DNA from: Pyrrhoderma lamaoense
Lineage: Eukaryota; Basidiomycota; Agaricomycetes; Hymenochaetales; Hymenochaetaceae
Assembly (NCBI GenBank): GCA_002794735.1
Contig: NBAZ01000001.1
Span: 496,001 to 560,000, forward strand
DNA length: 64,000 nucleotides
Reading direction: 5' to 3'
Position 1 is the stretch's first letter. Every line of letters begins with the position of its first letter. The position numbers and the translations under genes were made by a program. Below, one piece after another: positions 23,961 through 35,764 of the stretch. Under the pieces are notes generated by a model, which saw only the letters and a list, made by a program, of their open reading frames with translations, ran no database searches and was not told where the DNA came from.

Positions 23961-25383
23961 ATGTCAACTGAACTCTTAGAACCGACTCTTCAGAATGTCT
24001 TAGATCAGAAAACTCTTAAGTGGATCTTCTGCGGTCAGTACTTTCGCTAATGCTTATAATTTACCCATTCTTGACTTTAACTTCTAAATTTATACAGGTG
24101 GTAAGGGTGGTGTTGGTCAGTAGCCCTAGACTTAAAATCAAAGTAAATATGAGGGTATTGACATTCTAACTAGGTAAAACAACAACATCCTGCTCATTGG
24201 CTATTCAACTTGCTTCAGTCCGTGAATCCGTTTTACTTATAGTGAGTTTCTGTTAAGACATTGCATTAAAGTAGCTTACTTAGGTCCTAATAGTCGACGG
24301 ATCCAGCACACAACCTATCAGATGCCTTTGGGCAGAAATTCTCTAAGGATGCAACTAAAGTTAATGGCTTTGACAACCTTTTTGCTATGGAGATCGATCC
24401 CACAAGTTCTTTACAAGAGATGATTGAACAGTGTACGAACTTACAGTATCATATATGCTCCTATAGCTTCTTATACTGAACTTCATTGAAGCTGACCAAA
24501 ACGGGATGATGGGATCTATGATGCAAGACCTAGCGTTTGCTATTCCTGGAGTTGACGAGGCTATGGGCTTTGCTGAAATCATGAAGTATGTTCTATCTGA
24601 TATCCAAGTCCACTCTCTTAAACTTGGTTTTTCCATGTAGGCATGTAAAATCAATGGAGTTCTCAGTTATAGTGTTTGACACTGCTCCGACTGGACACAC
24701 CCTTCGATTCCTTTCTTTCCCATCTGTGTTGGAGAAAGCACTCGGAAAACTTAGTACTCTTGGGTCACGATTCGGTCCCATGCTTAACCAGGTCGGTTGA
24801 AATTGCTATAATACTTCTGTGAAGGTTATGTAACTGATACATTTTTCTTTCCTCCCTTGTACGCATATGTACAGATGTCAACGATGATGGGAGGAGCTGC
24901 TGCTTCTCCTGAAGACATGTTCGCCAAACTCGACTCGATGCGAGAAGTCATTTCAGAAGTGAACAGCCAATTCAAAGATCCCGTAAGTCAATTCTATAAA
25001 AGTTCAAGACATAAAAGCTTTTGTATAACCTTGATTTAAAACCGATCAAGGAAAAAACCACCTTCGTCTGTGTGTGCATATCTGAGTTCTTATCCCTATA
25101 CGAAACGGAGAGACTGGTACAAGAGCTTACATCTTACGAAATCGACACACACAACATCGTTGTGAATCAATTGTTATTCCCGAAGAAAGATGCAAATTGC
25201 GAGCACTGTACCGTGAGGTATAAGATGCAACAAAAGTATCTTAACGAAGCTCACGAGTTATATGACGAATTCTTTCATATTGTGAGGTTACCGCTCCTTA
25301 CCGAGGAAGTACGAGGGCCGGAGAAGTTGAAGGAATTTAGCCAGATGTTAGTAAAACCTTATGTGCCTGATTCAGAGCGGTGA
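23961..25383 (+). CDS. GET3: ATPase GET3 (tail-anchored protein targeting factor, ASNA1/TRC40)
   Basis: GET3 is the homodimeric ATPase that carries tail-anchored membrane proteins to the ER receptor Get1/Get2. All family motifs are present: P-loop [17 protein letters not shown], switch [16 protein letters not shown]-loop region [19 protein letters not shown], switch [18 protein letters not shown], a client-groove Met-rich helix ([19 protein letters not shown]), the nucleotide-specificity element VVNQLLFP and the zinc-binding CEHC pair that clamps the dimer. The start at 23961 gives [21 protein letters not shown]. Seven short introns were traced; the P-loop is split over three exons, the middle one only 18 nt (24098-24115). 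The reading frame is intact to TGA 25381-25383. Confidence 0.98.
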
Positions 25384-26734
25384 TACGAGACATCTTTTTG
25401 AATACGGAGGTAGAAGTACATGTAGATGATTATAACAGAATCTCGTTCCTGTTTTACACGCCAATTACGCTGTAATATTATATGTATAGGTATTACTAAG
25501 GTTTGTATCAGACATGATGCGGCTATGTAACAAGCAAGCACTGTTGTAATACTTGCTGAAGGGTGCCTGTCTTAGTCAGTTCGGACTTAAGAAATCGACT
25601 ACCCATCAAACGGCGGGGAGGACTAGTACCATGACATCATCTTTCAACTAGCCCTAGGACTATTTTGAATGTACCTGGCTGCGCCTGATTCAAGATCCAT
25701 AAATAATGATCTGGACCAGCCTACTTCATGTAACAAAATAGACATTCAGACGGGTCGGAACCAAAAACAGGCTATACATACGTACACGGTATAAGTATGT
25801 AAAGAGCGATGATGAGAGAAAATAACAGAGTTTCCCCTGAAATCTCCGAGATTCGTTTTTTTCAAGTTCAAGTAGTGATCAGGCATAATTAATTTTATTA
25901 AAAAATCAGTGATGGATCCCTTAGCCTCAAGCTTCTTTACACGCAATAGGACTTCCTTTTTACTATGCGATGCTTCAAATTTTACCTTATATCAACAATT
26001 TATCAGTGTGTTAATCCCCCAGATATCGGAAATTTCAAAGAATTTCAAAATTTTCCGTTGAGTCCGATTAGAAGATCTTTTACAAGATATTCTCCTAAAG
26101 AGCTTTAAAAGATTAACGTCGTCTTAGTATATTGTAGCAAATCACTTGTTCAGAACTGAACTGAAAAACTTTCTCTGTTTTAACTATACAGGAGGATGAG
26201 GTACACAGAAATAGAAACGGACTAGATGATTAGGATTTTAATAAGAAGATAGAAAGAATAGAAACACCGGAAAACCGATTTTCAACACTACTAAATAGTA
26301 GTTTCGTATATCGAATGGAGGGACAGAAAAGGAGCAATAAGACTATTGATGCCTAATGTTTGTTAGTTATACTAAATGACACTTAAAGGTAATGGAAGGC
26401 TCCAAAAAGGTCGAACAGATTTAAACGAAGACGAAAAGCAGGAGATGTGTGGATGGAAGGCAGCTTCTGAATCTTCATCAACCGTCCTTCAAAGGGGGGT
26501 TGAGGGGAAGGTGGGATGCATAGAGGTGGGAAACATCGAGAGTTAGAATGATACACTATGACAATTAACATGCAAAAGAAACGAACGATGAAACAGGCAA
26601 TAGGGCAATAGCAATAAGCAAATAAGAAACTGTGGTGAGTGTACAGAAACATGAATGCGTGCGTATATAAGTGCGTGTAATGAGGTAGGGGGACATATGA
26701 ATGTAGGTTTTGTATATGTGTGCAACCGTGTTCT
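25384..26734. other. Convergent intergenic region
   Basis: About 1.35 kb between GET3 and the Yap1-like gene. Small open frames, for example on the minus strand 26383-26874, are low-complexity and overlap the 3' end of the bZIP gene. No gene is supported. Confidence 0.55.
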
Positions 26735-28914
26735 CTATTTAGATAACACATTAAACCCATTACCACCTGCAGCCGCAGTAAGACTATTACTTGCTGAGAA
26801 AAGATTACTTTGCTGCTTCGCCCTCTTATGTTTTTGTACTGACTCGAGAATTTCTTGCATTCCTGTTGGTTCAATGACTACCTGACAACCATCACATTTC
26901 GCCTTACTAGCGAATTCAGAGCATAGCTGATTGATATCAACGTCCTGTGTGCGGAGAGTTCGTTAAATCGTTAGACATAAAACGATTTCAAACGGCCAAG
27001 ATGGACCAATCATGCCAAAGGCGGATGGGGAAGAAAAACCATATACATAAATCAAGTTAAGCAGCGACACGAACCTGGAATTTAGGGTCATGACGGATTT
27101 TCCGCCATGCACTCATGACCTCCACATTTTTCTCGCTCTTCTGAGTCTTGGGTAATTGTAAACCCTTGCACGGCGGGAACTCCGAGCAAGCTTCACCCGC
27201 ATCCACTGCAGCTTGCGCCGCAGAAGAGGAAGGGGATGCATCGGCACTACTTTGTGGCGATGTAGATGCACTCGGCTGGGTAAATATTGATCCTGGATCT
27301 GCTGCGATGAAGCGTTGGATGTCAGCCCTCGAACACTTTCCTCCAGATTTGTCTCGACAACTCTCACTACCAGGTATAGGGCTAGAATCTGCTGGAGAAG
27401 ATCCAGAGCCCGAACTTCCTATACTAGGAGACTTGGTATTCTGGTGAATGACTGGACTAAGACTTGGTGTAGAACCAACAGTGGGGTTTGATCGGTTGAT
27501 GTAATCTGGGGAGAGACGGAAAATCTCGTCAAGTGAATTAGTCAAATCAAAGGCTTGCATCTGAGAATTGTTTGTGCTATGATTATTGGCCAGGGGTTGT
27601 GAATTGTCGATAGACGAGACATCAGGCCAAGAAGCCATGAGATGTTGTGAAAAGTCAAATGGTTGCTGACTATGTTGGCTTGGCTGAAGGAGTGCATCAT
27701 ATAGAGGGTCTGGTTCTCGGAATGACATGAACAATGGATTGCTTGCAATAGTAGTATAAGGTGTTGAAGTGAACACAGGGCCGAAACCAAAGTCCAAGTT
27801 CATTGCATCACTTGTTGCAGTCTGTTGCGGTTCTGATGGGTTCAACATTGTCAATCCGTCTAGGAAAGATAGTCTACTACCATTGTCACCCTTTTCATTG
27901 GAAAAAAATGATTGAGGTGAATCATGAGACGAAGCAGTAGTCGAAGTTGTAGTTGATGGTGGGGAAAACAAAGTCATTGGAGAGTTTTGTTGCCTAGATG
28001 TTGAAATTTTATCATTGTCACTACCAGAACTGCTTGCCGTAGGAGGAACAGAGAATGTAAATGAAGTTTGGCGTAGACGGACATTTTCAGTTTGTAATCT
28101 AGACACAACTTCTCGCAGTGTTTCGTTCTCCTGTTGTGTAGTTGCATTTCTCTCCTCAAGGGCAGCAACCTTGTCTTCTAACTAGAAGAATATCCAACAA
28201 TATTATTATAGAATGATATATTAAAAGTCACATTTACTCACGTCCTTGACGTGCTTCTCCTTTCGCTCGCGAAAAGCCCGCTGTGCAGCACGATTTTGTT
28301 CTTTGCGCTTAAGAAGTCTAGACTCATCCTGATAAGAAAATAATGCGTATGAGCACAGAAACTATGTCATTATCATGTGCAGAATGTCAGATACTTACTA
28401 CAGACGCGTTTCCAGTAGATTTTCTTCTTGATGAACTCCTTTTGCTTAATGCTATAGGATGCAGCGATTAGATTTGAACTTTTCTGTTGTGATGATAGAG
28501 TATGCATACATGTATGCTGCGATTTATAATTTGGCTCGTCATCTAAATCATCTTCGCTTGCTTTCCTCTTGAGAGTCAAGTCGTCTTCATCACCAAGATC
28601 ACTGGGCATGCCTGAGTCCTGGTCGATGTTCACACCAGACTGTCGTCTTGACCTTGAGGAAGGGGCGTCAGTTGCGCTTGGAGGACTTGGACTATCATCA
28701 CTTGGGGGTGTTTCAATAGGCTTTGGGATTGGAACCCGGAGAGGTTTTGTGGGTTAATATTCGCTGTCTGAGGCGTCTGCTTGTTAGCATCGAGACCTGG
28801 TATGTTTCCACCGAACTGCTTCTGAAGAAGAGCAATAAAGTCATCATCGGCTAGAGCGGGAAGAGAAGGCGGTAAAGAGAGATCCCAGAGACTTGTGTTG
28901 AAAGCGGACTCCAT
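26735..28914 (-). CDS. Yap1/Pap1-like bZIP transcription factor (oxidative-stress regulator)
   Basis: AP-1-like bZIP factor of the Yap1/Pap1 group, which in other fungi accumulates in the nucleus on oxidation of cysteine-rich domains and induces antioxidant genes. The N-terminus is MESAFNTSLWDLSL. The basic region KRKEQNRAAQRAFRERKEKH with QxxxA-R-F-R-ER-K contacts is followed by leucine-zipper heptads (LEDKVAALEERNATTQQENE, REVVSRLQTENVRLRQ). Then come a Ser/Gln-rich region, Cys clusters CRDKSGGKC and CSEFPPC, and the C-terminal cysteine-rich domain DINQLCSEFASKAKCDGC. The last exon ends NGFNVLSK at 26735. Introns interrupt around 28180-28235, 28330-28395, 28450-28510 and 26945-27055. One base is missing near 28738; adding it gives RVPIPKPIETPPSDDSPSPP. 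Confidence 0.88.
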
Positions 28915-31900
28915 GACGTCTACTCGCGGCTAGAGATATAGATTGAAGCTGACAGAGGCAGTGGAATGAGGGAGAAAGGGATGGTGATGAGAATGAATCC
29001 CAGACTGCGATCTGCTGACTGAGCAAGTTCGGCTTGTACCTATGAGGAAAGCGGATTCGTCTAGAAGTTGCGATAGGCGCTGCTAACGACAGAACTACAC
29101 CCGTTGTAAACGTCTTGAGCAGAGTACACAGCTACTTGCAAACACTGAGGACAGTGAATGTGAGCACCGACGGTGAATAGCTTAAGAGTAGGCAGTAGAT
29201 GTAGTCGGCGTACTTGAGCGGGCTCACACGGTGTTTGTGGCAGCTTGGTCTCCCGATGGACCGAGACACAAGGCCAAATAACGGGCGGGGCACTCGCACT
29301 CTCACTTTTTGCACTCAATTTCGAGAAGATTCGACCTCTTTACAGCCGTCGCTATCCCCTTTCTGGTCCTGTGTTTCAGATCATTATTCCCCGTTTTGTC
29401 GAAAAAGCGTCTCGCTTTTCCCAAAATCTCTCTTTTTTGGCCCTAATATGGCAGCTCTCGTGGGTCCCGCGTTCGAATCGGACTCCCCGCCGCCGAACGC
29501 GTCATCCTATCGGCCACATCTGAATGATGTTTTGCGTACCCCATCCAAGGTTGTGACTCGACTTATCCTCCTCTCGGCTCCATCAGAACATGTTATTCGT
29601 TTAGAAATAAGTACGACGACTATCATATTCAGACCACATCATCACTACGAGTTTACTCTCAAATAAAATAGGAATGAAATTGTTTATTAATTATCAATTC
29701 TTCTTAATTATCAATACTATTTCTTCTAGTTTCTTTTCTGACCTCTTGTTTCTATACAAGACAGATGGCCTTTCAGAACATACTCGAATAATTATTTCTA
29801 TGTGCTAATATTGTCGAAGCCCCCGGTATCTTATTGATTCCCACGTTCCTTGCTCTTCTCGGTCCGCTTAGCTGCTACCCCTCAGGGAAACAAAGTGCCG
29901 AGCTAACTTCCGGTCTACGCACGTCTTCATCCCGCGCTCTCCGATCTGATGAGGACCTGATTTTGAATTGCCCCACATCTCATGTTACCCCTTGTTTTAT
30001 CTCTTCATCTTCCCATCTCAAATCTGATATCACTACAACGCTTTAGATTGGTATATACAGAGGTAACGACCCATACGTCGTGGGATCACTATATTCGACT
30101 ATATCTTGTCAGAGGCCAAGCATGTAATATCTCGTCTGGCAACCTCAGCTTCTCCATCAAGGAATACATAACAATATTTTCGGAACTTCTTTTGGTAGAG
30201 TTACCGTCTGGACTACGTACTGTCACTTCTGAATTCCGAATAGCTTGAATTTGTACGTCTTCGAACCCCCTTGTCTCGTTTCTTGTAGCGTTGGGAGATA
30301 TGTTTCATTCACAGGAAGCCGCATAAGTGTTGATGTACTCCCCGCGCTCATCGGTCTTAACAGGAGAATTCTTGACCGCTCGGATTCGCATCCACCCTAC
30401 TCTCTTAGTAGCAACGAATGGGAGAATTCTCCGAGTTCCCGGAATAACCTATCTAGTGTTCCAGAAGTCCCGAAAACTATACAAAAAGACCAATTTGATC
30501 AACGTCTTGCTAACAGCATCCTCATGTCTTTACCCGTCATATCCGAAAAAATGTGTTATTCGAACCCATCTTTTTAGGAAGATTGAGAGGAAACATGAGT
30601 TCAAGAAAGCAATCATCTGACTGCAACTTTCGATCTGGAGGGAGAAAACGGATCCAGAGGGGGAAAACACATACAACTTTGATCTAGTCTCAGTACCTTT
30701 TGGAATCCAAGAATTCGCGGTTTGTCTAAAGAGGAATATTGATCTTCGAATGAACCAAATTATATGGCTTTGACTTGCTAGGATGCGGAACTACTGCGCC
30801 GCAGTGCTTTAGGCTTTCCCCGTTGCTATTTCTCAAGATAGACACAATAACTGGATAAAGATATATGAGGGGGTCCAGTCTTATGACTGTGTACTTGATG
30901 TGCAACTACAACCTTAATTCTTTCCATCACATCCATATCCTTGGATACGGCAGTGCATTCTCAGTTTAGTATCAAGGAAAACTCAGTTATGAAACATTTG
31001 ATCCTATCCTATCCTGTTCAAAACCTGGAGGAAGTATACGTCCGTTATATAAAAGACAGTGAGTCAAAGGTCTCCGCTCGAGCTCGGATCGAAGTTATAC
31101 TCTCACTTTTTGGTCCTGTTCTGCGGTAGGCTTGCGCGTCCCCTAAGAGATATCCACTCTGTGTCAATGCTTATGACAGCGCGGGCGCTGACGCCGCCGT
31201 TACCGTCGTCATCGGCCTTTGATGAATATTTGAACTCCTCCACTCAGGTATACTTGCCTATAAAGAGTGGACTTTTAGCAACCGCCGGATACAGGGAATG
31301 TGCTCTACGGATTTCTATCTTAATCAAGACATACCTCACACTTATACTACGATTGACATGTATCTTATTTTATGTCCATCACTAGTACCCACCAAATTGT
31401 GTGAAACTCGGAAGACTCGGAAGTGATGGCAAATTGGTTTTCATTGGCCACTCAACCCGAACCCTCATTCATATCCAAAACATCTACTTGAATAGAGTCG
31501 GAAGGACCATTGCGAACTGGTTCTCCCTAAAGGTAGCCTTCATTCCCCAATTTTACCCTTTCCGAATTCTTACGATGAAGAATTATGACTACTAGATACA
31601 GTTGTAGATACACATCTTCGAATGTATGACTGAAATGCATAAAGTTGTCTCGTCGGAACTCGAGAAATGTACCACCGGTTTGTTTAGTGTTTAATGTGTG
31701 ATTTGTTCTACTTTCGTGATAGAGGGGAGGCTGGAATCTAGACTTCTCTTACCATTTGAACTTGTTGGGGGATCCTGTGATTTCTTCCATTCCTTTCCTT
31801 CGGAAGAATTCTCATTCAAGAAAAGCACCGAAGAATCGGAACCGCACTACCATTTTTTAAACCTTCTGCATCCTCTCCCCTAGTGTGACTCATTTATAAT

Positions 31901-32149
31901 TTCGAGGTGATAAACATCATTGAGGGTTCTTCCTTCCGATAACGGAGCTCTCATTTACGCGCTACTTTGTGAGGTGAGAAGACAACATGACTACCTTGAG
32001 CCTCAGGTACGAAATACATTCCTTTACTTTGCATAGGCTAGCGGATACAATCAATAATTTCCAGTTACCAGTTACCAGAAAGAATTCTTAACAAATTAAA
32101 AATAGCTCGTGTTCATCCAGAGGTTTGGTTATAAAATTTCTTGTAGATG
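28915..32149. other. Gene-poor region of about 3.2 kb
   Basis: No coding region could be supported on either strand. Open frames (for example 29214-29666, 30245-30577, 31059-31385 on plus) lack recognisable domains and splice-consistent continuations. The 5' untranslated region and promoter of the Yap1-like gene occupy the left end. The rest may be decayed sequence or unrecognised non-coding RNA. No clear terminal repeats or transposase motifs were seen. Confidence 0.5.
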
Positions 32150-34592
32150 CTACAGGGAAGTCCTGCCTCGAGGCTCATAAGGCAGTAACAAAGCGATAAA
32201 TCCAGACAACAACAATAATGCACCAGCTATCCAGATCGGTACGGTCGTGGTCAAATTAGCAAGTAGTGCAACAATAGGCGACTATAGAACATGAAAATAA
32301 AGGATAAAGGGGTTGAGGAGGAAGTATCGTTGTCAGTAACTATTCAGATAATATATATTGCTTCTCCACCAGGGGAGCTATGATAGATATAAACGGAACT
32401 AACCAGCACACCAAAAACTCGGTTTGCGGTAGCTGTGAGAGCATTTCCCGTTCCACGATCTTTGGTGGCGAACAGCTCGGGTGTGATAGCGTATAGAACA
32501 CCATGCATTATCTAGATAATCGATTTATAAAACTATAAAACTAACAAATAACACAACAAAATAGATCCATAACGTACGGTGCTAGTAAAGCTATATGCGC
32601 AGTTCCATCCTAGCAATGCAGCTCCCGAACGAGACGTTGTACTTGCAAGTAAAAATATACCTGTTAGGCCTTTTTTTATTTTGATTAAAAAATGACGTCT
32701 ATGACAACGTGTATTATAAAACTCCTAGTTACCAGTGGAAATAGCCAGTGTCCCTCTTCTGCCGATGTATGGAAGCTCCACAGCCCATCCAGCCATGAAT
32801 GCTGCCGGGACGGCAATTGTACTTACAATAGCTTGCTGATAGTCGATACGCATGTTCATCAAGTTTAAAGATATTGAATTAGACTTCGAAATATCCACTT
32901 TCATGCACACTTACGTTACGATAGGTTATGAAAAGCGATCCATCCCCGAAAACAGCCCCCTGGTTGAAAGGCTACAAGAAACACGTGAGAATTAGTCGAA
33001 ATCTCTACTTAAACTCGGTAAATCTCACAAGAAAGTGATAAAACTATCATATCTGTGAAAAGCATGAGTTCCTTAAAACCGACGAAAAATGGAGATATTC
33101 TCACAGAGGAAAGGCCAGTCCAATGAGTGCTACGAGAATCATTCAATTACATATAAAAAACTATTCATTTGATACTTACACCAAAGTAAAATAAGCAGAC
33201 TTGTATTCCACGCCAATGCTCGAGTTGCGAACAGTGCCTTTACATGAACCATATCAAGTCTCTTCAGGCTTCTCGTTACAACCCCTCTCACGCTTTTATT
33301 CAATTCCCTTGTACGAGTCTCGGAAACGGACTCGCCATCTTTTGTGGATTCAGTGGCACGGAGATGTTCGATAGTCAGCGTGCTCGTCTTCCCATTATAT
33401 AATGCTATCATATGCACAACTTTGACTGCATCTTCGTCCAGACCTCGGCCCATGAGATACTTTGGACTTTCATACAACGTGAATGCAAAGAAACGGATAG
33501 CCCAAAGTATCAGCATCACGCCTCCTAGTATGAAGAGATAGTATCTCCAGCCCCTATTCTCTGATCGAGCACAATTTGTTGCACCAGATGGGCAAGAGAA
33601 ATTCGCTATAAGTGGCCATGCAATCTTCACGCCATAAATAGATAAACAAATGAATAAAAATACATAAGAGGTGATGTAGGCTAAGAGACTTACAAGACTT
33701 CCCGCTAACTGGCCGATCGCTCGCCAAACCGTTAGCATCGTCACCAAGTACTGATGACTCCCTGGGAGAAACTCTTTTGGAATTATTAGTCATGTCTTAT
33801 TAGAGGTGAGTGTTGTATAGACCTAAAAATACAGCTGAATCTACGGGTAAGTTTCCTCCAACTCCAATAGAGTAAAGTCCGGTTAACGAGATTAGGGATG
33901 CGAGATTAGTAGATCCTCCAGATGCAAGAGAGAATACCGCAATCACAAGAAGTGTCAAGTTGAAAGGCCATCTTATTGAATTATACTTCGTGAAAAATCT
34001 ATAGTCTAAGGTAAGTTGCATGTACCTTCTTCCCCATATGTCACAACTTAGTCCCCACAGTAATGCACCTATTAAAAATCCAATGTTTTCGCTGAGCTTC
34101 AAAAATGGACCTTGAAATTTAAATTCTGCTACGACAGGAAGGAGAATTAACCCGGGAACGTTCTATAGTCGGTATCAGCTTCAAATTAACCTGGACTGTT
34201 AAAAATCTTGCTTACCGTCCACATATTGTCTCTAGAATATAGACGTATTTTATGAATAGTCAAGAGATCAGTGTTACAAGAATGCATACGCAAACCATCC
34301 AAAACCTGTAACAACAAATAGAAGCCACTGTTTCCAAGGAAAAGTTTAATGGTTGTCCAAGCGAGCCAATAAAAGCTGCTTACTTGATACCTTCCCATCC
34401 CTATATCCTGGATTGCCTTATTCAGAATATGTGCCTTCGCCTGGTAAACAGGATCAAGTCCGTCATCAAGAAGATACAGGGATTCGAGTTCCCTAGGGTC
34501 TCTACAGAAATGTTGATACCATTTTCCTTAGTTTTTTCCTTTGTTTCGGAAAGTATTATCTCGTTATTCAGTGAACTCGAAACGGAGGGCAT
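32150..34592 (-). CDS. Major facilitator superfamily transporter (SV2/SVOP-like)
   Basis: Twelve-helix MFS permease, closest in style to the fungal SV2-related group annotated as sugar or organic-ion carriers; the substrate is unknown. After a cytosolic N-terminus (LESLYLLDDGLDPVYQAKAH, ILNKAIQDIGMGRYQ) comes helix 1 WLLFVVTGFGWFAYAF, later motif A GLLWGLSCDIWGRR-like text (LLWGLSCDIWGRR), helices with LLVIAVFSLASGGSTNLASL, GVGGNLPVDSAVFLEFLPG, a central loop with YESPKYLMGRG, and C-terminal helices VPAAFMAGWAVELPYIGRRG and ITPELFATKDRGTGNALT, ending LLPYEPRGRTSL. More than eight introns are present. The first exon starts at 34592 (MPSVSSSLNNEIILSE) and joins the rest only if one base is added in the CCC run 34491-34493, so the start is less certain than the body. 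Confidence 0.87.
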
Positions 34593-35764
34593 AGTTGTGG
34601 GGTGTCAGGTTGAACCTCGGCATGCTCAGTGGTGGGTAGTCATTGATTATATGTTAGCCGGCAACGGTGAATATAGAAGGGCATGTTGTGTGAACCATTA
34701 GCGTAGCGTTGTCGGCACGAGCTGGCTTGAAGCATCTGACGGCACTAATTCCACCCATTCAAACGAATAGAAGAGCCTGCCATAGCCTTGGGAAGGAAAG
34801 AATTACTTTTTATATACGATGTTCTTAGACAGTCCCTCTACCCGTGTCCTTGTATTGAGCATGCTTCGATGAGTCTATCTTTCCTAAGCGGATATCATCG
34901 CCAAATCTTAGTATCTATTGTATGTGTCCAGGTACCAAACTCTCTTCCTCTAAAAGCGCTTAAGATGCATTCTTGCTTGAAAATAAATTAGAGAGAGAAG
35001 CGGGCTGCATTGGGGTCTGAGAGAGTCGACAGCTGAGTTAAGCAGTATATAGGTTATTAAGGACAATTTATGCACGTATGTATGGTGATTCTGATATGAT
35101 ACAAAATTAGGACAAAGAAGGAAGATTAATGGACAATAGCTTCCCTTGTTGGCGTCAGTAGCTGCAAGTACTTAAAATAATACATTATACTTCTATCCTT
35201 CTATCTTGAATGAAGTAGTGATATAAGCACAGAGCTATCTATATCCTAGGCAAGTGGAGGATTATAAGTAGTGTTTCTTGACGATAGCTATGAAAATCTT
35301 GTATTCGTGACTCCCAACGTGATCATGCACTTTAGTCTCATAGTAATTACTTGGTTGTCATCCGCGTTCTTTTGGGACTCTGCACAAGAAAGTTTTGAGA
35401 TCGTATAAAGTAAGTATACTTAATAATATATAGTAGAAGTTATTCATAAATGGTCCTGTGCAGCAATCCAGAAAAATTTTCTTTGTTAACTGATCATCAC
35501 TAGCTACTGCAAAAGTAACCGATTAATAGGACGACTTTCATAGACAACTGGGATAAGTCAGTCTATTTATATAAAAAACTAAGCTACACACAAATAGTAC
35601 AAAGGAAGATTGTAATGAACATAGGACGAACACAGCACAAGCAGGTAATTTATCTGAAACGAAAAAGGAAAAGGGAGAAATAAAAATTATAACAACCGAC
35701 AAACCCAGAAACGCCATCAACTAACCCCGGATATCATGATACACCATCAAACTCAATGAACTGA
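34593..35764. other. Intergenic region
   Basis: Spacer between the SNF2 stop and the MFS start (both minus strand). AT-rich, with no supported gene. Confidence 0.55.

Noticed and set aside
29214..29666. 150-codon plus-strand open frame upstream of the Yap1-like gene
   Set aside because: No recognisable domain, overlapping frames of equal length, and it lies where the divergent promoter or leader should be.
32150..34592. Several small separate membrane-protein genes
   Set aside because: The fragments are exons of one 12-helix MFS transporter separated by short introns.
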